Part shown: piece after piece, positions 1 through 6,233 of the stretch
Numbering within the stretch: the stretch's first letter is position 1
Layout of the letters: each line of letters begins with the position of its first letter
Source: a virus
Virus record (IMG/VR): IMGVR_UViG_3300050821_001895
Coordinates: 1 to 26,461 of that record
DNA length: 26,461 nt
Direction: 5' to 3' (one strand)
Position numbers and translations under genes: made by a program
The notes under the pieces: model-generated
Told to the model about the DNA's origin: nothing
Database searches by the model: none
What the model saw: the letters and a program-made list of their open reading frames with translations, nothing else

Positions 1-131
1 CGCCGCCTGGTCCGCCGCCTGGTCCGCCGAATCCGCCAGGTCCGCCGCCAGGTCCGCCGCCTGGTCCGCCGCCTGGTCCGCCGAATCCGCCGCCGAATCC
101 GCCGCCGAAGAAAACCAGTGTATTGCTTTAA
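1..131 (+). CDS. C-terminal end of a Gly/Pro-repeat protein (partial)
   Basis: The frame beginning at base 3 is open from the window edge to a TAA at 129-131 and gives 42 residues. Most of it is GPPP or NPP(P) repeats, followed by a short tail KKTSVLL. The stop lies 19 bases before the next ATG, which has its own GGAGG site, so plus-strand coding fits the neighbours. Pro/Gly-rich tails of this kind are usually extended, non-globular linkers or surface-exposed stalks. The function cannot be told because the main body is outside the window. The opposite strand is also open through the repeat (Gly-rich, with some Phe and Pro), but I see no convincing start for it. The plus reading is preferred but not certain. 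Confidence 0.6.
   Translation, partial: PPGPPPGPPNPPGPPPGPPPGPPPGPPNPPPNPPPKKTSVLL
3..107 (+). repeat. 12-base tandem repeat encoding GPPP
   Basis: The core unit is GGTCCGCCGCCT, repeated with shorter 9-base variants in which AAT replaces GGT-type codons (AATCCGCCG). It continues off the left edge of the window. Unit length is a multiple of three, so copy-number changes keep the reading frame. Confidence 0.85.
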
Positions 132-150
132 TCAACATTTTGGAGGAAAA

Positions 151-375
151 ATGAAAACGATTCTAGTCTTATCAGTCCTGTTACTAACGTCTTGCGGTAG
201 TCAAGAGCCAATCGTAATTGCTGGTCCTCCGGGACCTTCTGGACAGCCAGGAGCTACCGGAGAAGTAGGTCCAACAGGACCGCAGGGAGAGCAAGGTCCT
301 ACAGATCCTGACATAAAATTCTGCAAAGTCATTTGCGACAGGGGAGACCACTATGAGCCTTGCAAGACTAAGTGA
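151..375 (+). CDS. Small lipoprotein with a collagen-like G-X-Y stretch
   Basis: The product has 74 residues. The ATG at 151 is chosen because GGAGG stands at 142-146. Residues 1-15 form a lipoprotein signal peptide: a short basic start, a Leu-rich core and the lipobox L-T-S-C with Cys15 as the lipidated residue. Residues 25-51 are nine uninterrupted G-X-Y triplets (for example GPPGPSGQP), the pattern of a collagen triple helix. The tail has three cysteines (58, 62, 71) that could form disulfides in the periplasm. A membrane-anchored collagen-like trimer is the natural inference. In phages collagen-like repeats are known mainly from fibres, so a lipoprotein form suggests a product displayed by the infected host. 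The role is unknown; exclusion of competing phages and host-surface change are guesses. The following gene overlaps its end by 23 bases. Confidence 0.75.
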   Translation: MKTILVLSVLLLTSCGSQEPIVIAGPPGPSGQPGATGEVGPTGPQGEQGPTDPDIKFCKVICDRGDHYEPCKTK

Positions 376-541
376 GGTCCACTTCGAGAAGTACGGATCT
401 GGAATCGTAGAGGCCATTAGAATCTCTACGATATCAGGCAAGAAGTACAAGTTCATAGTGTTTCGATTCGATACAGAGCAGACGATTATCCTACCAGAAG
501 TCGAGTTGAAGAACTATACTTGGTATAGAGTTATTAACTAG
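353..541 (+). CDS. Hypothetical protein, 62 aa
   Basis: The ATG at 353 is preceded by GGGGAG at 341-346, inside the end of the lipoprotein gene, so the two are probably translated together. The product is soluble, with alternating hydrophobic residues suggesting several short beta strands, and is rich in Glu, Lys and Tyr. There is no signal peptide or membrane segment. I do not recognise the family. It ends two bases before the GGAGG of the next gene. Confidence 0.6.
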   Translation: MSLARLSEVHFEKYGSGIVEAIRISTISGKKYKFIVFRFDTEQTIILPEVELKNYTWYRVIN

Positions 542-549
542 GAGGATTT

Positions 550-816
550 ATGAAAGAGCCAAAAACATTCGATCATCCCAGACTATATACCGTTGAAATT
601 GATGGAGATACAAGACTGCGAATAATTTATCTTAACCACTATCCTGAGTTTTCGTGGCTTAAGAAGAGATCTTGGTCGGACAATGAACCTCAATGGTCAA
701 ATTCTCCAGCCTGCTGGTATAGGGAAGGCATGACTCCACGACAACAAGTACGAGCCATGAATAGATACGATAAAAAGTTTCACCGTAGTAAAGCAAAATT
801 CATTTGCGAACTGTAA
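550..816 (+). CDS. Hypothetical protein, 88 aa
   Basis: The ATG at 550 has a strong GGAGGA at 541-546. The product is soluble, with many aromatic residues (five Trp, several Tyr) and a basic C-terminal third (RYDKKFHRSKAKF). No catalytic or metal-binding motif is clear and there is no signal peptide. The family is not recognised. It sits in a run of small plus-strand genes with near-identical ribosome sites, which suggests one transcript. Confidence 0.65.
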   Translation: MKEPKTFDHPRLYTVEIDGDTRLRIIYLNHYPEFSWLKKRSWSDNEPQWSNSPACWYREGMTPRQQVRAMNRYDKKFHRSKAKFICEL

Positions 817-827
817 CAGGAGGATTT

Positions 828-1523
828 ATGAATAGCAAAGGACAGTCTCTAGTAGGAATAATGATCTCGCTAGCGATCTTCAGCATCATGTCAGTCTCGA
901 TTTTTCAGATCAACGCCAACATGGTTAAGTCAAACATGACGTTTCAGGCGAACTCTGACATGCAAACGTACGTCAACCAGCTTAGAGGCGACGTACAGTA
1001 CTCAACCAACGCCACGGCCTCTGTAGGAGGGCAGGACGTTACTCAGCCAATCCAGTTCAAAGATCCTTTAACTGGACTGGTTATAGCCGCTCCTGGCTAC
1101 AAGCAGCAGCCAAGCAACGCATGGCAGGTGAACTCTGTCTCGTTCTCAAACGTAGTGAGCATTCCAAGCCAGAGTAACTACTACAGAGCCACGCTGTCGA
1201 TATCTTTTACAGTAGACAACACCAGGGTTTACGGCAGCAGCGGTAAAACGTCCATTATAGGAGACGTTTACTGCACTATTGTATCGAATATCATACAGTT
1301 CTGCTACGGCTCAACGGATCTAATGACCATGGCTCAGAGTAACTGTACGGCTCTAGGAGGCTCTTGGAACGCTAACCTAGCCTACGGCTCTCAGTGCGTG
1401 TTTCCCGTGAATCCAATTGCTGCGGCTACCGCCAGCTCTGGGAACATAGCCACAACTGCATCCAATGGCAACGCTAACCCGAATAATTCAAGTCCGTGCG
1501 ACAACCCAGTCTGGAACCACTAA
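828..1523 (+). CDS. Type IV prepilin-like protein lacking Glu5
   Basis: The product has 231 residues; the ATG at 828 is supported by AGGAGG just upstream. The N-terminus, MNSKG followed by QSLVGIMISLAIFSIMSV, matches a class III (prepilin) signal: a short basic leader ending in Gly, then a hydrophobic helix that prepilin peptidase would expose. Mature position 5, normally Glu, is Gly. In known pilins Glu5 is needed for efficient assembly and methylation, and its absence is typical of the GspK-type tip pseudopilin. The rest is Ser/Thr/Asn-rich with strand-like segments and several Cys in the C-terminal half, including CTALGGSW, which resembles disulfide-bonded pilin C-termini. It may be a host pilin captured by the phage that caps or jams host pili. 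An unrelated membrane-anchored virion protein cannot be excluded. Confidence 0.7.
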   Translation: MNSKGQSLVGIMISLAIFSIMSVSIFQINANMVKSNMTFQANSDMQTYVNQLRGDVQYSTNATASVGGQDVTQPIQFKDPLTGLVIAAPGYKQQPSNAWQVNSVSFSNVVSIPSQSNYYRATLSISFTVDNTRVYGSSGKTSIIGDVYCTIVSNIIQFCYGSTDLMTMAQSNCTALGGSWNANLAYGSQCVFPVNPIAAATASSGNIATTASNGNANPNNSSPCDNPVWNH

Positions 1524-1810
1524 TGGAAAACAACACGTGGTGGTGGATGAAACAAGATGCAGCAATACAACTATGGGATAATTATATGAAGATGCAGTCC
1601 GAGAAGTGGATAAAAGACAAGTACGGTGGCGGAGAGTGGGTAATAGAGGGAGAAGACCCAGTACTTCCAGCGGGCCTGTTCAATGACCTGCTAGACAAGG
1701 CTACCGATCCAGGAACTAAGCCTCGCGGCTGTACCTGCGGTACGGCTAAAACTCACGGAAACGTCCCAAACGAGGCTCATTCGACTTGGTGCGAGTTAGT
1801 CTCAAAGTAA
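1523..1810 (+). CDS. Small protein with a Cys/His metal-binding-like C-terminus
   Basis: The ATG at 1523 overlaps the TAA of the prepilin-like gene (TAATG), so translation is coupled. The product has 95 residues. The N-terminal half is acidic with an aromatic cluster (TWWWM). The C-terminus holds C-x-C-G, then H, then H-S-T-W-C, a spacing I associate with small phage proteins of the form CxCG...HSxWC. Two or three Cys plus His could bind zinc. The function of that group is not known to me. Its codon use looks like its neighbours. Confidence 0.65.
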   Translation: MENNTWWWMKQDAAIQLWDNYMKMQSEKWIKDKYGGGEWVIEGEDPVLPAGLFNDLLDKATDPGTKPRGCTCGTAKTHGNVPNEAHSTWCELVSK

Positions 1811-1860
1811 AATTAGTTGACACTAGTTCATTTCCGTGTGAACCTGTCAGTGGAGGACAT

Positions 1861-2127
1861 ATGAACAAAGTAATTAAAGCCATTTCTACGAACCGATACG
1901 AGGTAGAACTATCCAAGGACCAGGACGACATGTACCAGATCAAGTACGTCTCAAACATACTCGTAGGAGCATCCTACAGCGAGTGCCTGCAGGACTACGG
2001 CATGGCGTCTTATCTCTTCGATCTCAAAGTAGCCGACCTGGAGTGTGTAGACGGAGTAAACGATGTACAAGCTAACGTTTTTACAAAGATTGAGCTTGTA
2101 TTGGCTGATCTTAAAATTGAGGCGTAG
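1861..2127 (+). CDS. Hypothetical protein, 88 aa
   Basis: The ATG at 1861 has GGAGG at 1852-1856. A 50-base gap separates it from the gene before. The product is acidic, soluble and mixed alpha/beta by eye, with no signal peptide or recognisable motif. Its last 65 bases overlap the longest possible form of the next gene. The family is not recognised. Confidence 0.65.
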   Translation: MNKVIKAISTNRYEVELSKDQDDMYQIKYVSNILVGASYSECLQDYGMASYLFDLKVADLECVDGVNDVQANVFTKIELVLADLKIEA

Positions 2128-2479
2128 GATAAACGATAAGTACGTAGAAGAGTTCTTAAAGAGCGTAAAATCTAACGAGACTTACGTAAACTCAATGAAA
2201 TGGAGGCTAATGGAATCAAACAAGAAGCCCATTCTTTTATTCGAAATAGGTATCCTTCAGGTATACCACTTTCAGACGCAAGAGGACTACGAGGCCAACA
2301 AGAAGTACACAGAAGTTTATTGGAGACATAAGGTAACGTTATACACTTACGGGCCTTTTCCTACCATAGACGCCGCCGTGACTCATCACGAGTACACTAT
2401 GTCTAAGATGAACGTGGAAGACGCCAAGAACGTGGTTTACGTAAATTTCCAGACCAAGAAGCGCATAGCCAACAAATAA
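2063..2479 (+). CDS. Hypothetical protein, up to 138 aa, start uncertain
   Basis: The frame is open from an ATG at 2063 (GGAG at 2053-2056) to a TAA at 2477-2479. The first 65 bases overlap the previous gene. Codon use from about 2138 onward (AAC, TAC, GTA, GAG, AAG) looks like genuine local coding. A second candidate start is the ATG at 2210, which has GGAGG at 2202-2206 but a short spacer; TTG at 2117 is a third option. The product is basic and rich in Lys, Tyr and Glu, with no membrane segment. I do not recognise it. The stop codon lies inside a perfect inverted repeat that probably ends this transcript. Confidence 0.6.
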   Translation: MYKLTFLQRLSLYWLILKLRRRINDKYVEEFLKSVKSNETYVNSMKWRLMESNKKPILLFEIGILQVYHFQTQEDYEANKKYTEVYWRHKVTLYTYGPFPTIDAAVTHHEYTMSKMNVEDAKNVVYVNFQTKKRIANK

Positions 2480-2493
2480 GGCTCTTATTTGTT
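2471..2493 (+). terminator. Perfect 10-bp hairpin overlapping the stop codon
   Basis: AACAAATAAG (2471-2480) is followed by a GCT loop and CTTATTTGTT (2484-2493), an exact inverted repeat. It sits at the end of the first plus-strand gene block, just before the 266-base gap. The stem is AT-rich and the U-tract is formed by the 3' arm itself, so it is not a classic strong terminator, but the position fits one. Confidence 0.5.
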
Positions 2494-2568
2494 TCCATAT
2501 TCATCAAGATAATCAGTTATTTAGACGTTTCATTTGGTAATCACCGATAAAATAAACAATATATATAG

Positions 2569-2604
2569 GTATACATACGAGTTGTATATGTATACATGTA
2601 TACA
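2569..2604 (+). promoter_or_regulatory. Candidate operator: palindrome plus half-site 21 bases away
   Basis: TGTATACATGTATACA at 2589-2604 is a perfect 16-base palindrome. GTATACAT occurs at 2569-2576 and again at 2590-2597, 21 bases apart, which is two helical turns and places both on one face of the DNA. This pattern suits a dimeric regulator binding cooperatively. The palindrome lies 20 bases upstream of the conserved 22-base element. Confidence 0.4.
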
Positions 2605-2624
2605 GTAAACTATAAACCATCAAA

Positions 2625-2646
2625 GTGACTATCCACCGTATACAGC
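2625..2646 (+). promoter_or_regulatory. Conserved 22-base element, copy 1 (promoter candidate)
   Basis: It matches GTGACTA-N3-ACC-N2-ATACAGC, with variable bases TCC and GT. The other copies are at 9742 and 16548. It lies on the plus strand 99 bases upstream of the first structural gene. Length and invariance resemble single-subunit phage RNA polymerase promoters, but no such polymerase is in this window. Confidence 0.6.
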
Positions 2647-2745
2647 ACTAGGAATATCCTTATTGCTTCCCATCTAGGCCCTGCCCGAACATGGTGAGAA
2701 CGCGCTCCGGCTCTACGTTCATAACGCAGGAAAGAGGATATTCTC

Positions 2746-3417
2746 ATGGCAAATCGCAACTGGTCCAACGGCGGAAAAATCTATGCAATGCATACTTCCC
2801 CGGTACTAATCGACTGTAACTTCATCGTAGATCCAGCAAACGGCAACGGACTCGGCATCAGAAGCCTCAAAGGCCCTGCCGTTGAAAACGTTTTCATGCA
2901 TACTTCCGCTCCTTTAGCAGGCTCCGGTAACCCCAATCCAGAAGCAGGTATCATAGTAATCCAGCTAGCAGATAACTATAACCGCTCCCTCAGTGGCTTT
3001 AGCTCGATCGTCAGTCCTATTGGCTCGTCAGTTACGGCTACGACTGCAACAGATCCAGCGGTAGTTACGTCCCTGGGCACCTCTACTACGGCTCAGTGGC
3101 TGGCAGTAGGCTTTCCTAGTCAGTACCTGAACTCAGCTACTCAGCTTCCTAACATCGGCGCTACGTTCATTCCGACGAGCTCTGCTACCATCGGCGGCTC
3201 TGCAACCGTAGCTCCTCCTACTGCCTCTACTATTGATAACATCGAGACAGTTGGCGATCCTAACCAGACATTGGTCTCTACTCAGCCTCAGACAGTTGGC
3301 GGACAAATCATCCTCCAGTGTCTCCAGGACGGAGCGTTGACCACTCCTGTTACAGGATCTGTTATCAGCATTGCTATGTACCTCTCTAACTCTAGCGTAA
3401 CGGTGCAAGGCGAGTAG
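2746..3417 (+). CDS. Predicted virion structural protein
   Basis: The product has 223 residues; the ATG at 2746 follows an AGAGGA-like site. It is the first gene of the structural transcript. The N-terminus (SNGGKIYAMHTSPVLIDCNF) and the GLGIRSLKGP segment match, from memory, a conserved protein of uncultured environmental podovirus-like phages found beside adaptor and nozzle genes. It is Thr/Ser/Ala-rich and largely beta by eye, without signal peptide or catalytic motif. Its position before the adaptor suggests a head decoration or head-completion role. This is inferred from context; no function is established that I know of. Confidence 0.7.
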   Translation: MANRNWSNGGKIYAMHTSPVLIDCNFIVDPANGNGLGIRSLKGPAVENVFMHTSAPLAGSGNPNPEAGIIVIQLADNYNRSLSGFSSIVSPIGSSVTATTATDPAVVTSLGTSTTAQWLAVGFPSQYLNSATQLPNIGATFIPTSSATIGGSATVAPPTASTIDNIETVGDPNQTLVSTQPQTVGGQIILQCLQDGALTTPVTGSVISIAMYLSNSSVTVQGE

Positions 3418-3436
3418 TCCTCGTTGAAAGGACTTT

Positions 3437-4792
3437 ATGGCTGGCATTCCAGGCATACCTCAAAATCTCTTAGTCCAAACGGCTAACCAGCAAATCCTGG
3501 TTAGCTGGGATCTATCTACAGGCGCTACGTCGTATAATATCCAGCGGAGCCAAGACAACGTCACTTATGCCACCATTGCAACGGTGTCAGGCTCTCCTTT
3601 AGCTACGTCTTACCTCGACACAGCAGTAACCTTAGGAACCCAGTACTGGTATAAAGTAGCTGCTAGTTCTTTGAGTGCTAGCATTAACTTCACAGGACAG
3701 CCTATTCCAGGCGGCACTGTTATTATTTTTTATGGTTTCTCATCTTTTACATTTACAGCTGTAGCTAGTTCTCCAGTAGGCAATCAATTCGCTATAGGAG
3801 CATCGATAGCTCAAACTATTTTAAATCTAAGTCAAGTCATTAATAATATTATTCCAAGTTTGGTCGCTACCGCTCCTACTCCTACACAATTGTTTATAAC
3901 TGCATTAGATCCTAATGTTTATGACGTTACTTCTTCATTGACTAATACCACGGTAACTCCATTCTCAGTTGGCGGTATTAGTCAGTTCACACAGCCAGCC
4001 TCAGCCGTTCCTACGCCTACAGGTGAGATGTGTCTGTCTCAGATCAGGCTAGCCGCCATGCAGCGCGCTGACAGGGTTAACTCGAACTTCGTAACGGTAC
4101 CGGAGTGGCGGAATTACATTAACCAAGCAATGTTTGAGCTCTACGACCTGCTAATCACCGTCTACGAAGACCTCTACGTAGCGCCTCCCATTCAAATCGT
4201 AGCAGACGGCGTTACGTTCCTTTATCCGCTGCCAAACGGTTCTAATACGTTCTTGAACGGTTTGAACCCAGCTTTGACAGTTACGCCTCCTCCGTTCTAC
4301 AAGCTATTAGGCGTGGACTTGGCCCTTAACAACGCAGTAAACGCCTTCGTTACGGTGAACAAGTTTAACTTCGCAGACAGAAACAGGTTTGTCTATCCTA
4401 ACACCGCAAGTACGATATACGGCGTATTCAACCTCCAGTACCGCGTTATGGGCTCTAACATACAGTTCATTCCTACTCCAACTTCTGGTCAAGCCCTGCG
4501 CTTCTGGTATATCCCTAGACTTACTGAGCTTTTACAAGAAACTGACACTACCAGCACAGGTATATCTGGTTGGATCGAGTACGTTATCGTGAGAGCAGCT
4601 AAGTACGCCTTGGACAAAGAAGAGTCAGACTCCTCTAAGCTGGACCAAGAGCTACTTTTCCTAAAGGGCAGAATAGAAGAGTCCGCAGCTAACAGAGACG
4701 CAGGCATGCCAGACACTATCAGCGACGTCAACAACGGTAACTGGGCTAACGGATGGTCTGGCGGTCGCAATGGTGCTGTGGGGGGATTCTAG
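3437..4792 (+). CDS. Head-to-tail adaptor with N-terminal FN3 domain and inserted module
   Basis: The product has 451 residues with an AAAGGA site before the ATG. Residues 1-77 look like a fibronectin type III domain up to strand F (PGIPQNLLV, LVSWD, SYNIQRS, YWYKVAAS). Residues 80-178 are a separate beta module of the F-x-G-x-P-x-x-G-x-T type (INFTGQPIPGGT, then FTFTAVA and the GASIAQTILNLSQVINN segment), seen in other phage tail proteins. Residues 181-195 look like FN3 strand G, so the module seems inserted in the FN3 F-G loop. Residues 198-451 match the podovirus adaptor (SU10-like): AAMQRADRVNSNFVTVPEW, ELYDLL, FNLQYR and an RIEESAANRDAG tail. The adaptor joins portal to tail. Bases 3674-3970, which encode the insert, are visibly richer in A and T. 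Confidence 0.75.
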   Translation: MAGIPGIPQNLLVQTANQQILVSWDLSTGATSYNIQRSQDNVTYATIATVSGSPLATSYLDTAVTLGTQYWYKVAASSLSASINFTGQPIPGGTVIIFYGFSSFTFTAVASSPVGNQFAIGASIAQTILNLSQVINNIIPSLVATAPTPTQLFITALDPNVYDVTSSLTNTTVTPFSVGGISQFTQPASAVPTPTGEMCLSQIRLAAMQRADRVNSNFVTVPEWRNYINQAMFELYDLLITVYEDLYVAPPIQIVADGVTFLYPLPNGSNTFLNGLNPALTVTPPPFYKLLGVDLALNNAVNAFVTVNKFNFADRNRFVYPNTASTIYGVFNLQYRVMGSNIQFIPTPTSGQALRFWYIPRLTELLQETDTTSTGISGWIEYVIVRAAKYALDKEESDSSKLDQELLFLKGRIEESAANRDAGMPDTISDVNNGNWANGWSGGRNGAVGGF

Positions 4793-5091
4793 TGACCCTC
4801 CTACCCCAGCAGCTAACCTTTGCCCAGCTCCTAACCAAGTGGGCCAGCATCATTAACCCGGTGATAAACAGCCCTACGAACAACGCTAGCGTATTGAAGA
4901 GCGTCATGCTGACTACTGGACATAACTCGGTGAATCACCTGCTAGGCAGGAACCTTCAAGGCTGGTATCCGTCTAGAATCAGAAACGTCTCTGCTACTAT
5001 ATACGACACTCAGGACGCTAACCAGACTCCGCAGCTAACTCTTGACCTAGTAGCCTCTACAACCGTCACAGTCGATTTGGTGGTGTTTTAA
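4792..5091 (+). CDS. Small neck or tail structural protein
   Basis: The start is a GTG at 4792 that shares its G with the preceding TAG (TAGTG), with GGGGG upstream. The product has 99 residues. The core HNSVNHLLGRNLQGWYPSRI followed by TIYDTQ and hydrophobic strands matches, from memory, a common small protein between adaptor and nozzle genes in environmental podovirus-like phages. It is predicted all-beta. Spacing indicates coupled translation with the adaptor on one side and the fibre on the other (TAATG). The exact virion location is unknown. Confidence 0.65.
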   Translation: MTLLPQQLTFAQLLTKWASIINPVINSPTNNASVLKSVMLTTGHNSVNHLLGRNLQGWYPSRIRNVSATIYDTQDANQTPQLTLDLVASTTVTVDLVVF

Positions 5092-6233
5092 TGTTCACGA
5101 CTTCTCCTAACATGCAGCTTCCAGTTCCCTCAGTAGGACAAGAACCAGGACCACAGTATGCCTTTGACGTTAACTCTTGCTTTAGTCTTATTGATTCTCA
5201 TAACCATAGTCTAGGCAAGGGCATACCGATTAACCCGTCTGGGCTGAACATCAACGCGGACTTGACGTTTCAGAACAACCAGGCTACTAACCTCCTAACT
5301 ACGCAGTACACTGCTGAGAGCTTACCAACGACTACTAGGCAGGCCATCTCGGTAGCTCCCGTGTCCACTACGAACGAGCTCTGGTATACGGACAGCAACG
5401 GAGTGTCGACTCAGATCACCACTAACGGCGTGGTTAACGCGACGGCGGCGGCCATACCAGGCGAGAGCTACGTAGCAGGTACGTTCATATGGACTCAAAC
5501 TCAGAGCTCTCTGCCGACTACCCCGGCTAACTTCGACATAGGCTCCATTACGATTCGTCCCAACACGGCAGCTACTACTCGCGGGATTACTATCTCTCCT
5601 CCAACTCTCATTGGTCCAACGCCGTACGCACTAATACTTCCTTTGCTGCCGTCTGGAACTAGCTTCTTAACGCTTGACAACTCAGGCAACATCGTAGCCG
5701 GTACTTCAACTACTGGCGGTATAACTGGAACTAACATAGCTTCGGCTACGATTACGGGCAGCAACGTAGCTTCTAACACTATTAGCAGGACTAACTTAAC
5801 CGCCGTCGGCCAGCAAGTTAGTTCAAACGTTACTTCTTTTTCCACTGCTAACAGTAGCCCAGTAGCTGTATCTGGCGCTACCGTTACCATTACGACTACC
5901 GGTAGACCAGTTATGTTAATGCTTATAAGCTCGTCTGCGAATCCAGTAGCAGGCTCAGAAATATTTCTTTCAGCAAATACGAGCTCAAGTGAGACATTAG
6001 TTGGTCAAATATGCTTTCTAAGAGGTGCTACTCAAATAGTTACGCAAAGCTTTGGAGGAGGAATATTTACAAGTACGTCTAATAATGTCATTGTCCCGCC
6101 CTCGTCGTTTAACTACCTAGACGTAATAGCTGCTGGTACCTACACTTACTCGGTATCAGCTCTAGTAACCTCTACTAGCGGTGTTCCTACTATAAACATA
6201 AAAAATATTCAGCTAGTAGCCTACGAGCTATAA
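5091..6233 (+). CDS. Tail fibre-type protein
   Basis: The product has 380 residues; the ATG overlaps the previous stop. The N-terminal part has the pattern of a fibre attachment domain: MQLPVPSVGQEPGPQYAFD, then SLIDSHNHSLGKG and GLNINADLTFQNNQA. The middle is Ser/Thr-rich with short repeats of ITGTNIAS / ITGSNVAS type. The last 120 residues or so look like a beta-sandwich tip domain. Bases from about 5850 to 6233 are richer in A and T than the first half, which suggests that the receptor-binding tip was exchanged. It directly precedes the nozzle gene, so it may be the fibre docked at the tail. No chaperone or lyase motif is visible. Confidence 0.7.
   Translation: MFTTSPNMQLPVPSVGQEPGPQYAFDVNSCFSLIDSHNHSLGKGIPINPSGLNINADLTFQNNQATNLLTTQYTAESLPTTTRQAISVAPVSTTNELWYTDSNGVSTQITTNGVVNATAAAIPGESYVAGTFIWTQTQSSLPTTPANFDIGSITIRPNTAATTRGITISPPTLIGPTPYALILPLLPSGTSFLTLDNSGNIVAGTSTTGGITGTNIASATITGSNVASNTISRTNLTAVGQQVSSNVTSFSTANSSPVAVSGATVTITTTGRPVMLMLISSSANPVAGSEIFLSANTSSSETLVGQICFLRGATQIVTQSFGGGIFTSTSNNVIVPPSSFNYLDVIAAGTYTYSVSALVTSTSGVPTINIKNIQLVAYEL

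Larger units (their letters stand above)
2480..2745 (+). promoter_or_regulatory. 266-base intergenic regulatory region
   Basis: This is the longest non-coding stretch in the window. It holds four GTATAC sites (2569, 2590, 2598, 2638), a 16-base palindrome, the first copy of the 22-base element, and then about 100 bases of leader before the next gene. A weak sigma-70-like pair can be drawn: TTGTAT at 2582-2587 and TAAACT at 2606-2611, 18 bases apart, with the palindrome filling the spacer. I see no tRNA or open reading frame with a credible start. Confidence 0.6.

Noticed and set aside
1-107. Gly-rich protein on the minus strand across the left repeat
   Set aside because: The frame is open but has no credible start in the window; the plus-strand reading ends neatly before the next ribosome site.
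1817-1845. Sigma-70 promoter with a perfect TTGACA at 1817-1822
   Set aside because: No acceptable -10 hexamer lies at 16-18 bases (GAACCT or similar), and the gap is only 50 bases within a run of co-oriented genes.
2650-2745. tRNA or structured RNA in the leader before the first structural gene
   Set aside because: Only short weak stems such as GAACG/CGTTC are found; no cloverleaf can be drawn.
5501-5890. Long reading frame on the strand opposite the fibre gene, and similar ones opposite 15229-15756 and 17824-18210
   Set aside because: They mirror strongly coding plus-strand genes, have no ribosome sites and show the biased composition expected of antisense frames.
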